A stretch of 64,000 bases of DNA, from positions 112,008 to 176,007 of the forward strand of contig NZ_FMBK01000009.1 of assembly GCF_900095025.1 (NCBI RefSeq). The letters run 5' to 3'. The notes under the pieces were generated by a model. The model was not told the DNA's origin. It made no database searches and worked only from the letters and a program-made list of their open reading frames with translations. Source of the DNA: Acinetobacter albensis. Its GTDB lineage: Bacteria; Pseudomonadota; Gammaproteobacteria; Pseudomonadales; Moraxellaceae. The position numbers and the translations under genes are program-made. Shown here piece after piece: positions 9,401 through 18,007 of the stretch (position 1 is its first letter; each line of letters starts with the position of its first letter).

Positions 9401-11590
9401 ATGAGCCAAAATAGCAACACTGAAGATACCATTGATTTAAAACAACTCTTTTTTTCACTGATCACTCAATGGAAACTGATTGCCCTGTGCATGATTTTAA
9501 GTTTAGTTTGCGCATTACTGTATTTAAGAATTACACCCAATACTTACGCTGTTGATGCACTCGTACAGGTTGAAGAAAATAAGGGGGCCTCTGCTGCTTT
9601 ACTGGGTGATCTGTCTAGTATGGTAGAACAAAAGCAGCCAGCCCAAGCTGAAATTGAAATTTTGAAATCACGTTTAGTACTGGGTTCAGTGATTAAAACC
9701 TTAAATTTAGATCTAAAGATTTCTGGTACTGAAAATGGTTTTTTTGACCGCTTACTTAGTCCGCATGATTACCAGACCAGTTATAATCCAAAATTTATTG
9801 TATTTAAAGATGATGCAAAATCTTTTGATGTTCGCCAGTTCGAAATACCCAGTTATTATTTAGATAAAAACTTATTACTCAAATTTAAAGATAAGCAATT
9901 TACGCTCACAGATAGTACTACAAACCAAATCGTTTTAACTGCCCCAATCAATCAGGCTAGCCAGTTAAATAGTGAATATGGCACATGGAAAGTCGCTATC
10001 TATACGCAAAGCACACTCAAAGATACGTATCATATTCAGAAAATGTCATTACCCGCAGCCATGAATTCGATTACTTCTAATTATTCTGTGGCTGAAAAAG
10101 GCAAATTGACGGGTATTTTAGGTTTAAATTATCAAGGTGAAGATAAACAACATATCACTCAGGTACTGAATGCAATTTTAGTGGCCTATAGCCAACAAAA
10201 TATTGAGCGTCGTTCTGCCGAAACAGCACAAACTCTGAAATTTTTAGATGAACAATTGCCTGAACTTAAACAACAGCTTGATGTTGCAGAGCGTGAATTT
10301 AATAAATTTCGTCAACAGTTCAATACTGTAGATGTGACCAAAGAATCAGAACTTTATTTAACACAAAGCATTACCTTGGAAACATCTAAGATAGAAATTG
10401 AGCAAAGACTGGCAGAAGCGGCAGCAAAATATACGGCCGAACATCCCGTGATGCAGCAGATGAATGCGCAACTGACTGCCATCAATAAAAAAATTGGTGA
10501 CTTAAATGGAACACTGAAACAACTTCCAGATTTACAACGTCGCTATTTACAACTGTACCGTGAAGTTGAAGTGAAAACTCAGCTGTATACAGCTTTGCTT
10601 AATTCTTATCAACAATTACGTATCGCTAAAGCGGGTGAAATCGGCAATGTCCGCATTGTGGATACTGCAGTACTGCCGATTACACCGATTGCACCAAAAA
10701 AATTGCAAATTTTAATTTTAGCTCTATTTTTAGGTGCATTCTTAGGAACATTATTGGCATTAATGCGTAATATGCTGCGCTCTGGCATTAAAGATTCAAG
10801 TCAAATTGAAAATGAACTAGACTTGCCTGTATATGCCACAGTTCCGCGCTCACCTATTCAAGAAAACCGTATTAAGCTACTCAAAAAGAAAAAGAATATT
10901 CCTATTCTTGCAGTTAAAAATAGTGATGATATTGCGATTGAAAGCTTACGAAGTATGCGTACTGCGATTCATTTTGCCTTAAGTACCGCAAAAAACAACA
11001 TCATTATGATTTCAGGCCCTGCTCCAGAATTGGGTAAATCTTTCATCTCGATTAACTTAGCAACTATTTTGGCGCAGAACGATAAACGCGTATTACTAAT
11101 TGATGCTGATATGCGTCGCGGTTATATGCATAAATATTTTAATCACGATGCACAACCTGGTTTATCCGAGTACTTAAGCAATCAACAAGGTTTAGATCAG
11201 ATTATCCGTGATACTGATGTCAAAAACCTCAGCAGTATGTCGCGTGGTAAAAGTCCTGTAAATCCATCAGAACTTTTGGGTACGAGCAAGTTTGCAGAAA
11301 TGCTGCAACATTTATCTAGCCAATACGATCATATTCTGATTGATACACCGCCTATTTTAGCGGTTACGGACGGTATTATTGTGTCGCAATATGCTGGCGT
11401 CAATTTGGTAATTGCACGTCATGCTCAAACTCAAATTAAAGAACTGGAATTAACGGTCAATCGTTTTGAACAAGCAGGCGTAAAAGTCACAGGCGTTATT
11501 TTGAATGATATTCAACGCACCACAGGCAGTAGCTACGGTTATGGTTATAACTATGCTTATGCTTATACTGCAAATAAAGACAATGATTAA
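9401..11590 (+). CDS. wzc: Wzc, capsule chain-length regulator and bacterial tyrosine autokinase
   Basis: The protein (729 residues from ATG 9401) starts MSQNSNTED. A longer TTG frame from 9386 is possible but adds only five residues and has no better ribosome-binding site. The Wzz domain has a first membrane helix near residues 25-45 and a second near 430-450, with a long periplasmic coiled-coil region between them. The BY-kinase domain has Walker A (GPAPELGKS, about 540-548), Walker A' (LLIDADMR, about 566) and Walker B (ILIDTPP, about 645). The C-terminal tail carries six alternating tyrosines near residues 712-722, the autophosphorylation cluster. Last gene of wza-wzb-wzc, followed by a terminator. 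Confidence 0.96.
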   Translation: MSQNSNTEDTIDLKQLFFSLITQWKLIALCMILSLVCALLYLRITPNTYAVDALVQVEENKGASAALLGDLSSMVEQKQPAQAEIEILKSRLVLGSVIKTLNLDLKISGTENGFFDRLLSPHDYQTSYNPKFIVFKDDAKSFDVRQFEIPSYYLDKNLLLKFKDKQFTLTDSTTNQIVLTAPINQASQLNSEYGTWKVAIYTQSTLKDTYHIQKMSLPAAMNSITSNYSVAEKGKLTGILGLNYQGEDKQHITQVLNAILVAYSQQNIERRSAETAQTLKFLDEQLPELKQQLDVAEREFNKFRQQFNTVDVTKESELYLTQSITLETSKIEIEQRLAEAAAKYTAEHPVMQQMNAQLTAINKKIGDLNGTLKQLPDLQRRYLQLYREVEVKTQLYTALLNSYQQLRIAKAGEIGNVRIVDTAVLPITPIAPKKLQILILALFLGAFLGTLLALMRNMLRSGIKDSSQIENELDLPVYATVPRSPIQENRIKLLKKKKNIPILAVKNSDDIAIESLRSMRTAIHFALSTAKNNIIMISGPAPELGKSFISINLATILAQNDKRVLLIDADMRRGYMHKYFNHDAQPGLSEYLSNQQGLDQIIRDTDVKNLSSMSRGKSPVNPSELLGTSKFAEMLQHLSSQYDHILIDTPPILAVTDGIIVSQYAGVNLVIARHAQTQIKELELTVNRFEQAGVKVTGVILNDIQRTTGSSYGYGYNYAYAYTANKDND

Positions 11591-11623
11591 ATTTTAACAT
11601 TAATTTTCAGCTCCTCTGATTCA

Positions 11624-11657
11624 ATCAAGCCAGTATTTATACTGACTTGATTTTTTT
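11624..11657 (+). terminator. Intrinsic terminator after wzc
   Basis: A 12-base stem (11624-11635 pairing with 11640-11651, one mismatch), a four-base loop and a run of seven T. It lies 34 bases after the wzc stop and should end the wza-wzb-wzc transcript before the insertion sequence. Confidence 0.8.
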
Positions 11658-11770
11658 AATACTTTTGATTTTAAAACTTCAATAGTCCCTCAATATTCAA
11701 CACACTGATATAAAAATAAAACGTTTCGGAAATTAAAAAAACTTAACCTAATGTATGGACAATCATTTCA

Positions 11771-11779
11771 TGTGCATAC
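11771..11779 (+). repeat. Left 9-bp target-site duplication of the IS5-family element
   Basis: TGTGCATAC directly abuts the left inverted repeat and recurs exactly after the right inverted repeat at 12806-12814. Nine bases is the usual duplication length for the IS903 group. Confidence 0.93.
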
Positions 11780-12805
11780 GGCTTTGTTGCATAAATGGTT
11801 AATGGCCCAATAATGCTAGGATGAAAGATACTCCAAAACCTCGTTATAAAACCCTCAACTGGCCTGAATACAACAAAGCTCTTAAAAGACGTGGGCGCAT
11901 TGATATTTGGTTCAGTAAAGACTTGAAATGGATTATGCCACCACAAGGGAAGCATGGCCGTAATCGTATATATTCTGATGCAGCAATCCAATGTTGTCTT
12001 ATGATTAAAGTCCTTTTACAACTTCCATTACGGCAAGTTACGGGGTTTGTTGAGAGCTTGATTCAGCTCACTGGTTTATCATGGCCGGCACCTGATTATT
12101 CCACATTAAGCAGACGTCAGAAGACTATTGATATCCAAATTCCTCACCAGAAAAGCCAGCAAGGACTACATCTTTTAGTCGATAGCACTGGTATCAAAAT
12201 ATTAGATGAAGGTGAATGGAAACGTAAAAAGCATAAGGTAGAATATCGAAGACAATGGCGTAAAATAAATATCGGTATTGATGCTGAAACCTTGCAAATA
12301 CGTGCAGTTGAAGTCACGAGCAACAGTGTTGGGGACTCAGAGGTTCTACCGAGTTTAATTGATCAGATTCCTGAGTCTGAGCAAATTGTGACAGTCTATG
12401 GAGATGGTGCTTACGATACGAAGCAATGTTATAAAAGCATTATTCGACGTGGCGCTACTCCCATTATTCCGCCACGTAAAAATGCGCAGACTTGGAAATC
12501 ATTAGAGCCTTATGCACAGGCACGCAATGAGACGGTAAGCCTCGTTAAAAAAGTGGGTGTGAAAGTATGGAAAAAATGGAGTGGCTATCATTGGCGAAGC
12601 TTGGTTGAGACAAAGATGCTTTGTATTAAGAGACTTGGAGAAAGGCTAATCTCACGAGATTTTGATCGTCAAATAAATGAAGTTCATGCCCGAATTGCAG
12701 TATTGAATATTTTCACTGCGTTAGGCCGGCCCAATACCCGAGTTGTGCCTTAAACTTATGGGGTAAGGGGAAATATTAATTTTTAGATCTTTATGCAACA
12801 AAGCC
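11780..12805 (+). mobile_element. Complete IS5-family (IS903-group) insertion sequence, 1026 bp
   Basis: The element is bounded by perfect 16-bp inverted repeats (GGCTTTGTTGCATAAA at 11780-11795 and its complement at 12790-12805) and flanked by a 9-bp direct repeat. The terminal sequence closely resembles IS903 ends, and it encodes one intact transposase. It sits between the wzc terminator and fklB, about 190 bases upstream of the fklB start, and interrupts no gene. Size, ends and duplication fit IS17-like elements of Acinetobacter, but the exact IS name would need a database match. The identical duplications and intact gene suggest a fairly recent insertion. Confidence 0.93.
11821..12753 (+). 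CDS. IS5-family transposase (DDE)
   Basis: The 310-residue product fills most of the insertion sequence. DDE catalytic residues are visible: D in LLVDSTGIKI (near residue 122), D in VYGDGAYD (near 196) and E in SLVETKMLCIKRLGERL (near 262), the last within the Y/E-x-R-K-like C-terminal signature of the IS5/IS903 group. An N-terminal DUF772-like region precedes it (YSDAAIQCCLMIKVLLQLPLRQ). No frameshift or internal stop is present, so it should be active if expressed. Confidence 0.94.
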   Translation: MKDTPKPRYKTLNWPEYNKALKRRGRIDIWFSKDLKWIMPPQGKHGRNRIYSDAAIQCCLMIKVLLQLPLRQVTGFVESLIQLTGLSWPAPDYSTLSRRQKTIDIQIPHQKSQQGLHLLVDSTGIKILDEGEWKRKKHKVEYRRQWRKINIGIDAETLQIRAVEVTSNSVGDSEVLPSLIDQIPESEQIVTVYGDGAYDTKQCYKSIIRRGATPIIPPRKNAQTWKSLEPYAQARNETVSLVKKVGVKVWKKWSGYHWRSLVETKMLCIKRLGERLISRDFDRQINEVHARIAVLNIFTALGRPNTRVVP

Positions 12806-12814
12806 TGTGCATAC
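12806..12814 (+). repeat. Right 9-bp target-site duplication of the IS5-family element
   Basis: TGTGCATAC immediately follows the right inverted repeat and matches 11771-11779 exactly. Confidence 0.93.
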
Positions 12815-12949
12815 ACATTTAAAATTGGTCATTTTATTGTATTAAAAATGTTTTAACTATTCAGCCAGTTATAGAATAATAGGCTTGATCAGAATATATT
12901 GAGTTTCTAAACAATACAGTGCACTTGACAGATGTTGTTTAGAAAAGTC

Positions 12950-12958
12950 TGCTAAAAT
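12950..12958 (+). promoter_or_regulatory. Candidate extended -10 promoter of fklB
   Basis: TG-C-TAAAAT forms an extended -10 element 41 bases before the fklB ATG. A TTGACA at 12925-12930 is 22 bases away, too far for a standard -35, so the call is weak. It lies to the right of the IS, so fklB should keep its own promoter after the insertion. Confidence 0.3.
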
Positions 12959-12998
12959 TAATGCAACTTTTTTATATAAAATGAATTTGGGAAAATCT

Positions 12999-13703
12999 AT
13001 GAGTAAAGCCTTACCCATCGCTGTCGCAGTTGTTCTAGGCGGTGCTGCACTTGTACCTATTTACTATGCCACGCAGAACCCTGCAACTGTGACATCGAAA
13101 GCCTCAAAAAATGCATCTGCTGTTGAGAAAATTAGCTATGCGCTGGGCTATGAGGTTGCACATCAAACACCACCGGAACTCAATATTAATAGTTTTGTGA
13201 CAGGTGTCCGCGAAGGCCATGCACGAAGTAAACCTGCTTATAGCGAAGAAGAATTGCAAAAAGCATATGAACAATTCCAAAAAGAAATGCAACAAAAACA
13301 GGTTCAGCAAGCAGAACAAGTTCAAACAGCCAGTGATTCATTCTTAACAGATAATGCAAAAAAAGCAGGTATAAAAACGACTGCCTCTGGTTTACAGTAT
13401 AAAATGACCAAGGAAGGAACGGGTAAACAGCCGATAGCAACCTCTATGGTGACCGTACATTACAAGGGTCAATTGGTTGATGGTAAGGTTTTTGACAGCT
13501 CAATTGAACGTGGTGAACCGATTGAATTCCCGCTCAATCAGGTGATTCCAGGTTGGACTGAAGGTTTACAGTTGATGAAAGAAGGAGGCAAAGCCACGTT
13601 TTATATTCCTTCTCAACTCGGCTACGGTGAACAAGGTGTTCCAGGCATGATTCCTGCTAACAGTACTCTGATTTTTGATGTTGAACTGATCAAAGTAAAA
13701 TAA
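12999..13703 (+). CDS. fklB: FKBP-type peptidyl-prolyl cis-trans isomerase, envelope-anchored
   Basis: I take ATG 12999 (MSKALPIAV...) as the start: GGGAA lies just upstream, whereas an in-frame ATG at 12981 has no ribosome-binding site. That gives 234 residues. An N-terminal hydrophobic segment (residues 3-23) exports or anchors it. A helical FKBP-N dimerisation domain (about 38-105, glutamine-rich near the end) precedes the FKBP domain (about 115-234), with [16 protein letters not shown], the [12 protein letters not shown] active-site strand and IPSQLGYGE. It should catalyse proline isomerisation in periplasmic folding. First of two tandem paralogues that flank Acinetobacter capsule loci. 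Confidence 0.92.
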   Translation: MSKALPIAVAVVLGGAALVPIYYATQNPATVTSKASKNASAVEKISYALGYEVAHQTPPELNINSFVTGVREGHARSKPAYSEEELQKAYEQFQKEMQQKQVQQAEQVQTASDSFLTDNAKKAGIKTTASGLQYKMTKEGTGKQPIATSMVTVHYKGQLVDGKVFDSSIERGEPIEFPLNQVIPGWTEGLQLMKEGGKATFYIPSQLGYGEQGVPGMIPANSTLIFDVELIKVK

Positions 13704-13711
13704 AAAATTCA

Positions 13712-13740
13712 AGGAGAGCTTTTGCTCTCCTTATTTATCT
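13712..13740 (+). terminator. Intrinsic terminator after fklB
   Basis: An 8-base GC-containing stem AGGAGAGC/GCTCTCCT (13712-13719 and 13724-13731) with a T4 loop, followed by a T-rich tail. It lies in the 47-base gap between the two isomerase genes. Confidence 0.75.
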
Positions 13741-13750
13741 CGAGACAAAA

Positions 13751-14452
13751 ATGAAAACATCGATAATATTGCTTAGTTTATGCTTATGTAGCACGGTTAG
13801 TTTTGCAAAAACGGTAAACACAACCAGTAGTTTAAATGAACAGGTCGGCTACAGCTTTGGCTACTTGATGGGCCGTAGTAACGCTGAATCGGTGAAAGAA
13901 TTAGATTTAGATGCCTTTATATTGGGGCTTAAAACAGCAGCTCAGGGTAATCCTTCCACCCTAACTGATGAACAGATGGCAAGTGTTTTGACCCAACATA
14001 AAAAACGTAGTGATGCGAAACAACTCATCGAACTCAAACAAAAAGCTGAAGCAAATGCGCTGATCGGTGCAGCTTTTATGGCCAATAATGCCAAAAAATC
14101 GGGCATCCAAACGACCTCATCAGGCTTGCAGTATCAGATCCTTAAACAAGGCAGTGGTAAATCACCTAAAGCAAGCGCACTGGTGAAAGTAAATTATGAA
14201 GGGCGTTTAATTGACGGCACTGTTTTTGATAGTTCGATTGCTCGAGATCAACCTGCTAATTTTCAAGTGAGTCAAGTGATTCAAGGCTGGACCGAAGGCT
14301 TACAATTAATGAAAGAAGGAAGCCAATATCGTTTCTTTATTCCAGCCAAACTGGGTTATGGTCAAATTGGTTCAGGTGATGTGATTGAACCAAACAGCAC
14401 CTTAATTTTTGATGTCGAACTGCTTGAAATTTTACCGAACCCAAGCAAATAA
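13751..14452 (+). CDS. fkpA: FkpA-type periplasmic FKBP peptidyl-prolyl isomerase
   Basis: A 233-residue secreted protein with a Sec signal peptide (residues 1-19, ending SFA). The helical FKBP-N domain (about 27-110) begins with the SLNEQVGYSFGYLMGRS motif. The C-terminal FKBP domain (about 118-228) contains VNYEGRLIDGTVFDSS and [12 protein letters not shown]. It is a folding chaperone and isomerase in the periplasm and a paralogue of the gene just upstream. In A. baumannii the conserved K-locus flank gene is called fkpA; the gene that follows here, a dienelactone hydrolase, is not the murJ I would expect in that species. Confidence 0.92.
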   Translation: MKTSIILLSLCLCSTVSFAKTVNTTSSLNEQVGYSFGYLMGRSNAESVKELDLDAFILGLKTAAQGNPSTLTDEQMASVLTQHKKRSDAKQLIELKQKAEANALIGAAFMANNAKKSGIQTTSSGLQYQILKQGSGKSPKASALVKVNYEGRLIDGTVFDSSIARDQPANFQVSQVIQGWTEGLQLMKEGSQYRFFIPAKLGYGQIGSGDVIEPNSTLIFDVELLEILPNPSK

Positions 14453-14466
14453 ATTGTCTTGGTTTA

Positions 14467-14510
14467 AAGCAGCAAAGAAAATAGCCTTGTTTGCTGCTTC
14501 CCCTTATTTT
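14467..14510 (+). terminator. Probable terminator after fkpA; rest of the gap to 14768 is featureless
   Basis: A perfect 10-base stem AAGCAGCAAA/TTTGCTGCTT (14467-14476 and 14490-14499) with a 13-base loop, then CCCCTTATTTTT. It lies 14 bases after the fkpA stop. From here to the next gene at 14769 I see AT-rich sequence only, presumably holding the promoter for the hydrolase. Confidence 0.65.
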
Positions 14511-14768
14511 TAAAATATTTTTTTAATTTTCATGTTATTCATTGTCTAAATTGAAAAGTCTTTCGTTGTAAATCTAAAATCAGTTCATTTCATTTTAGAC
14601 GTCTAATTTATTGATTTAACTCTCAAGTTCATCTGTGCAAAAATTGTTGCAATTTATGCATCATCCTATGTTATTAAAATAGAAGCCTCTTGTACAATCA
14701 CTTTAAACTTTCAATTATACAATCTCATTCATTTTGATATTTTTGCATTTACCACAGGAATTAATGCT

Positions 14769-15521
14769 ATGGCTTTCACCATTAAAACACGCGAGATTCA
14801 TTACACTGCGGCAGATGGCACTTCTTTAGTCGGATATTTCGCCGCACCAGAATCGCAACATCCTGTCGCAGGTGTAATTGTGGCGCCAGAGTGGTGGGGA
14901 AGAAATGAATATACAGAACAACGCGCACGAGAATTAGCAGAGCAAGGTTATGCAGCTTTAGCGATTGATATGTATGGTGACAAAAAAGTGACCACTCAGG
15001 TTCCACAAGCCAGTGAATGGATGATGCAAACTTTTGATAATCCTGAAACGATTGTGACCCGTGCGTCCGCAGGTTTAGAGATATTAGCTGCCCAAGAAGA
15101 AGTAAATCCAGATAAACTGGCTGCTGTAGGCTTTTGTTATGGTGGCAAAGTGGTGCTTGATTTGGCACGCTCAGGCGCACCTTTACATGCAGTCGTCACT
15201 TTTCATGGCACCCTAACACCGAAGGCACCTGCTCAAGTTGGTGTTATCAAAGCTGAAATATTGGTGCTACACGGCGAGCTAGACAGTATGGTCACTTTAG
15301 ATGATGTCGCCAACTTTAAAGAGGAAATGTTTGCCGCTCAAGTTAAACATGATGTAATTGTTTTTGAGGATGCTAAACATGGTTTTAGCAACCCGCTTGC
15401 AGACGAACGTGCCAAAGCCAATGGCGTCGATTTGGGTTATAACATTGAAGCTGAGCAACAGGGTTTAGCGGCGATGTATGAATTACTAGAACATTGCCTA
15501 ACTGAAGAACAGACCGTTTAA
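14769..15521 (+). CDS. Dienelactone hydrolase family protein
   Basis: A 250-residue alpha/beta hydrolase without a signal peptide. The nucleophile elbow is G-F-C-Y-G-G (cysteine near residue 122), as in carboxymethylenebutenolidase. The acid lies in HGELDSMV (D near 171) and the histidine in DAKHGFSNP (near 204), so the Cys-Asp-His triad is complete. The N-terminal strand pattern GVIVAPEWWGRNEY is typical of the wider DLH family. Substrate uncertain: such enzymes hydrolyse dienelactones or other esters, and no aromatic-degradation genes surround this one. It follows the K-locus flank in the same direction. Confidence 0.9.
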   Translation: MAFTIKTREIHYTAADGTSLVGYFAAPESQHPVAGVIVAPEWWGRNEYTEQRARELAEQGYAALAIDMYGDKKVTTQVPQASEWMMQTFDNPETIVTRASAGLEILAAQEEVNPDKLAAVGFCYGGKVVLDLARSGAPLHAVVTFHGTLTPKAPAQVGVIKAEILVLHGELDSMVTLDDVANFKEEMFAAQVKHDVIVFEDAKHGFSNPLADERAKANGVDLGYNIEAEQQGLAAMYELLEHCLTEEQTV

Positions 15522-15593
15522 GTATTTTTATTTTTTTCAGCATTGGCTGATATTATGATTCAAGATAATATTTTAACAAAAGAGGAGATCATC

Positions 15594-15956
15594 ATGAGTG
15601 AAAAAAATTGCGCATATTGCAACTTTGATGAATATGACATTATTGATAAAAATGATTTTGGGGTAATTTTACCTGAGCCTACTGCGTTATCTAAAGGTCA
15701 TTCAGTGATTGTTCCACTGCGTCACATCAGTTCTTTTTTTGAAGTGACCGATAAAGAACGCAAAAGCTTAATGTCATTACTTGAACTTGCCCGTAATGAA
15801 CTTCAATTGCGCCACCAACCTTCAGGTTTCCATATCGGCTTTAACGATGGCACTGTATTTGGCGAAGCTTCTGAACATTTACATATTCATATTATTCCGC
15901 GTTATGAAAAGCAAACTTTAAAGCTCGATGAACGCTGGGGCATGATGAGTGAATAA
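15594..15956 (+). CDS. HIT-family nucleotide hydrolase or transferase
   Basis: The start is ATG 15594, with AGAGGAG seven bases upstream. An in-frame upstream extension has no such site. The 120-residue product begins MSEKNCAYCNF, with a C-x2-C pair near the N-terminus as in many zinc-containing HIT proteins. It carries the histidine triad H-L-H-I-H-I-I near residues 95-101. HIT proteins hydrolyse or transfer nucleotide phosphoesters such as AMP-lysine or Ap4A-like compounds. The specific substrate cannot be inferred. It lies 72 bases after the hydrolase and may share its transcript. Confidence 0.9.
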   Translation: MSEKNCAYCNFDEYDIIDKNDFGVILPEPTALSKGHSVIVPLRHISSFFEVTDKERKSLMSLLELARNELQLRHQPSGFHIGFNDGTVFGEASEHLHIHIIPRYEKQTLKLDERWGMMSE

Positions 15957-15996
15957 CGGTATTATTATCATCCTGCACTATTGCTTTCAAATCTGA

Positions 15997-16037
15997 GTAC
16001 ATGATTTAGGATGTACGGCTGTGGCATGGATGCCACA
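15997..16037. repeat. Tandem hairpins in the HIT-mutY gap (possible REP-like element)
   Basis: Two adjacent inverted repeats: GTACAT/ATGTAC (15997-16002 and 16011-16016) and an 8-base stem TGTGGCAT/ATGCCACA (16020-16027 and 16030-16037). No T-run follows, so a simple terminator is less likely than an extragenic palindromic repeat. The remaining gap (15957-16353) is AT-rich and shows nothing else I can name. Confidence 0.45.
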
Positions 16038-16353
16038 CCTTACTCATTCTTCTACTGTCTTTTTTAACGACTACTCTTAAAGCTGTTTAAAACTAAGCTG
16101 TCGCTGATATTGGTTTTTTCTTATAGCTTTAATATATATGCTAAAAATCATCAGTTTAAAATAAAAGAACTCAGACATCTCCCAAGCAGATGCTTTCAAA
16201 TATTTAAAAAAATAAATCAGTGCGAAATTTAGGTCTACTTATAGATAAAATGTAGCTCGGCACAATATCAGTTTCATTTTTTATTGTGCTTTTCAACGCT
16301 GACGCCCCCTATTTTTCGTTATACTCTTCATCTATTTTTTATACTCAGTGCGC

Positions 16354-17388
16354 ATGTCATCATTTTCTTTTTCCGATGCCCTACTGGCTTGGTTTGATGT
16401 ATACGGTCGTCATGATTTACCGTGGCAAGTGACCGATAATCCCTATCAGGTTTGGGTATCTGAAATCATGTTGCAGCAAACCCAAGTGAAAACAGTATTG
16501 CAATATTTTGAACGCTTTATTGCCAGATTTCCGACTGTAGAAGATTTGGGTCAGGCCAGTTGGGACGATGTTGCACCGTATTGGGCAGGACTTGGCTATT
16601 ACGCACGTGCACGTAATTTACATAAAGCAGCCGGCATAGTGACACAACACGGGCATTTCCCCACCACCTTGGCACAATGGATTGAGCTCCCTGGCATTGG
16701 CCCGTCAACTGCAGGGGCGTTAATGTCATTGGGTTTACGTCAATATGGCGTCATTATGGATGGTAATGTCAAACGTGTTTTAGCACGTTTCTTTGCCATT
16801 GAAGATGACTTGTCCAAACCTGTGCATGAGCGTGCCATGTGGCAAATTGCAGAAAAACTATGTCCCGTTGAACGTAATCATGACTACACCCAAGCCATTA
16901 TGGACTTAGGGGCGACGGTATGTACCCCCAAAAAACCCTTGTGTTTATATTGTCCAATGCAATCGCACTGCAAAGCACATCAACAGGGACGAGAAACTGA
17001 ATTACCGTTTAAAAAACCCAAAAAAGCTGTCCCTGTAAAATCTGCTCAGGTTGTCGTCATACAATGTGCTGAACAATGGTTGTGGCTACAGCGCCCGCAT
17101 AGTGGTTTATGGGGGGGATTGTGGTGTTTACCCATTATTGAAAATCCAGCTGAACTCGAACCATTATGTCAGTCTTTGGGCCTCAAGCACGTTGTGCATA
17201 ATGTTCAAATTAGTCACAGTTTTACTCATTTTACTTGGCAGCTTGCAGCCATTTGCTTTGAAGTAGAACCTGACCAGCAAGAACATCTTGCCATTGAACT
17301 GAATGGAACGTGGTTAACGACACAGCTTGCAACAGAAATGGGGATTCCCACTGCCATGAAAAAATTGATCTCAGCTATAACTTTATGA
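16354..17388 (+). CDS. mutY: MutY, adenine DNA glycosylase (A/G-specific)
   Basis: A 344-residue protein from ATG 16354; a GTG two codons upstream is an alternative. It shows the catalytic glutamate in SEIMLQQTQV (near residue 36), the helix-hairpin-helix ELPGIGPSTAGA (about 114-125), the catalytic aspartate in IMDLGATVC (near 188), and the iron-sulphur ligand spacing C-x6-C-x2-C-x5-C (about 192-208). A NUDIX-like C-terminal domain for 8-oxoG recognition follows from about residue 230. It removes adenine mispaired with 8-oxoguanine. Family length is normal. Confidence 0.95.
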   Translation: MSSFSFSDALLAWFDVYGRHDLPWQVTDNPYQVWVSEIMLQQTQVKTVLQYFERFIARFPTVEDLGQASWDDVAPYWAGLGYYARARNLHKAAGIVTQHGHFPTTLAQWIELPGIGPSTAGALMSLGLRQYGVIMDGNVKRVLARFFAIEDDLSKPVHERAMWQIAEKLCPVERNHDYTQAIMDLGATVCTPKKPLCLYCPMQSHCKAHQQGRETELPFKKPKKAVPVKSAQVVVIQCAEQWLWLQRPHSGLWGGLWCLPIIENPAELEPLCQSLGLKHVVHNVQISHSFTHFTWQLAAICFEVEPDQQEHLAIELNGTWLTTQLATEMGIPTAMKKLISAITL

Positions 17389-17448
17389 CATAGTCAGACA
17401 CGGGAATACGGAACACTTTTAGGCTCTAAAAAACAAAAAGGATGATTC

Positions 17449-17991
17449 GTGCGACGTTTAATTTATATTTTGTTCTTGAGTTTTAGCATTTTATGGCTTG
17501 CAGCATGTACTTCTAGCCCAAAAAAACCTGTATCTGTCGTCTTGCCTGCATCTCAAGTACAAAAACTTAAAAATATGCAGCTTAAATCTTCCCTGCCTAT
17601 ACCAGTACAACATATAAAAGCCAAACAATTACGTGATACTTGGGCAGCCTCGCGTAGTCATGGTCGTCTTCATGAAGGCATTGATATTATGGCTCCACGT
17701 GGAACAAAAGTAATGAGTGCCACAGAAGGGCTAATTGCTGACTTACGCAATAACAATTTGGGTGGTAAAGTCATTTGGATCATGGGACCGGGTGGCAGTT
17801 GGCATTATTACGCTCATCTTGATGAGCATAAACGTGGCTTAACGGTCGGAGATTATGTCAAAAAAGGTGAGCTGATTGGTTATGTTGGCAACACTGGCAA
17901 TGCACGACATACTGCGCCACACTTACACTATGGCATTTACTTAAATGGTAAAGGTCGTGGTGCGGTCAATCCCTATCCTTTTTTACGTTAA
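17449..17991 (+). CDS. M23-family (LytM-type) peptidoglycan endopeptidase, lipoprotein
   Basis: The 180-residue product starts at GTG 17449, with AGGA seven bases upstream. A lipoprotein signal peptide ends L-A-A-C, so the mature N-terminus is the cysteine near residue 20. The M23 domain (about 60-180) contains the zinc ligands H-x3-D (HEGID, about 75-79) and H-x-H (HLHYG, about 161-163), so it is probably catalytically competent, unlike EnvC/NlpD-type activators that lack ligands. It should cut peptide cross-links in the cell wall from a membrane-anchored position. The next small gene follows after 16 bases. Confidence 0.92.
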   Translation: MRRLIYILFLSFSILWLAACTSSPKKPVSVVLPASQVQKLKNMQLKSSLPIPVQHIKAKQLRDTWAASRSHGRLHEGIDIMAPRGTKVMSATEGLIADLRNNNLGGKVIWIMGPGGSWHYYAHLDEHKRGLTVGDYVKKGELIGYVGNTGNARHTAPHLHYGIYLNGKGRGAVNPYPFLR

Positions 17992-18007
17992 ATTTTAGGA
18001 ACTATTC

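Noticed and set aside
15997..16037. Tandem hairpins considered as the terminator of the HIT gene
   Set aside because: They lie 40 bases after the stop and no T-run follows either stem.
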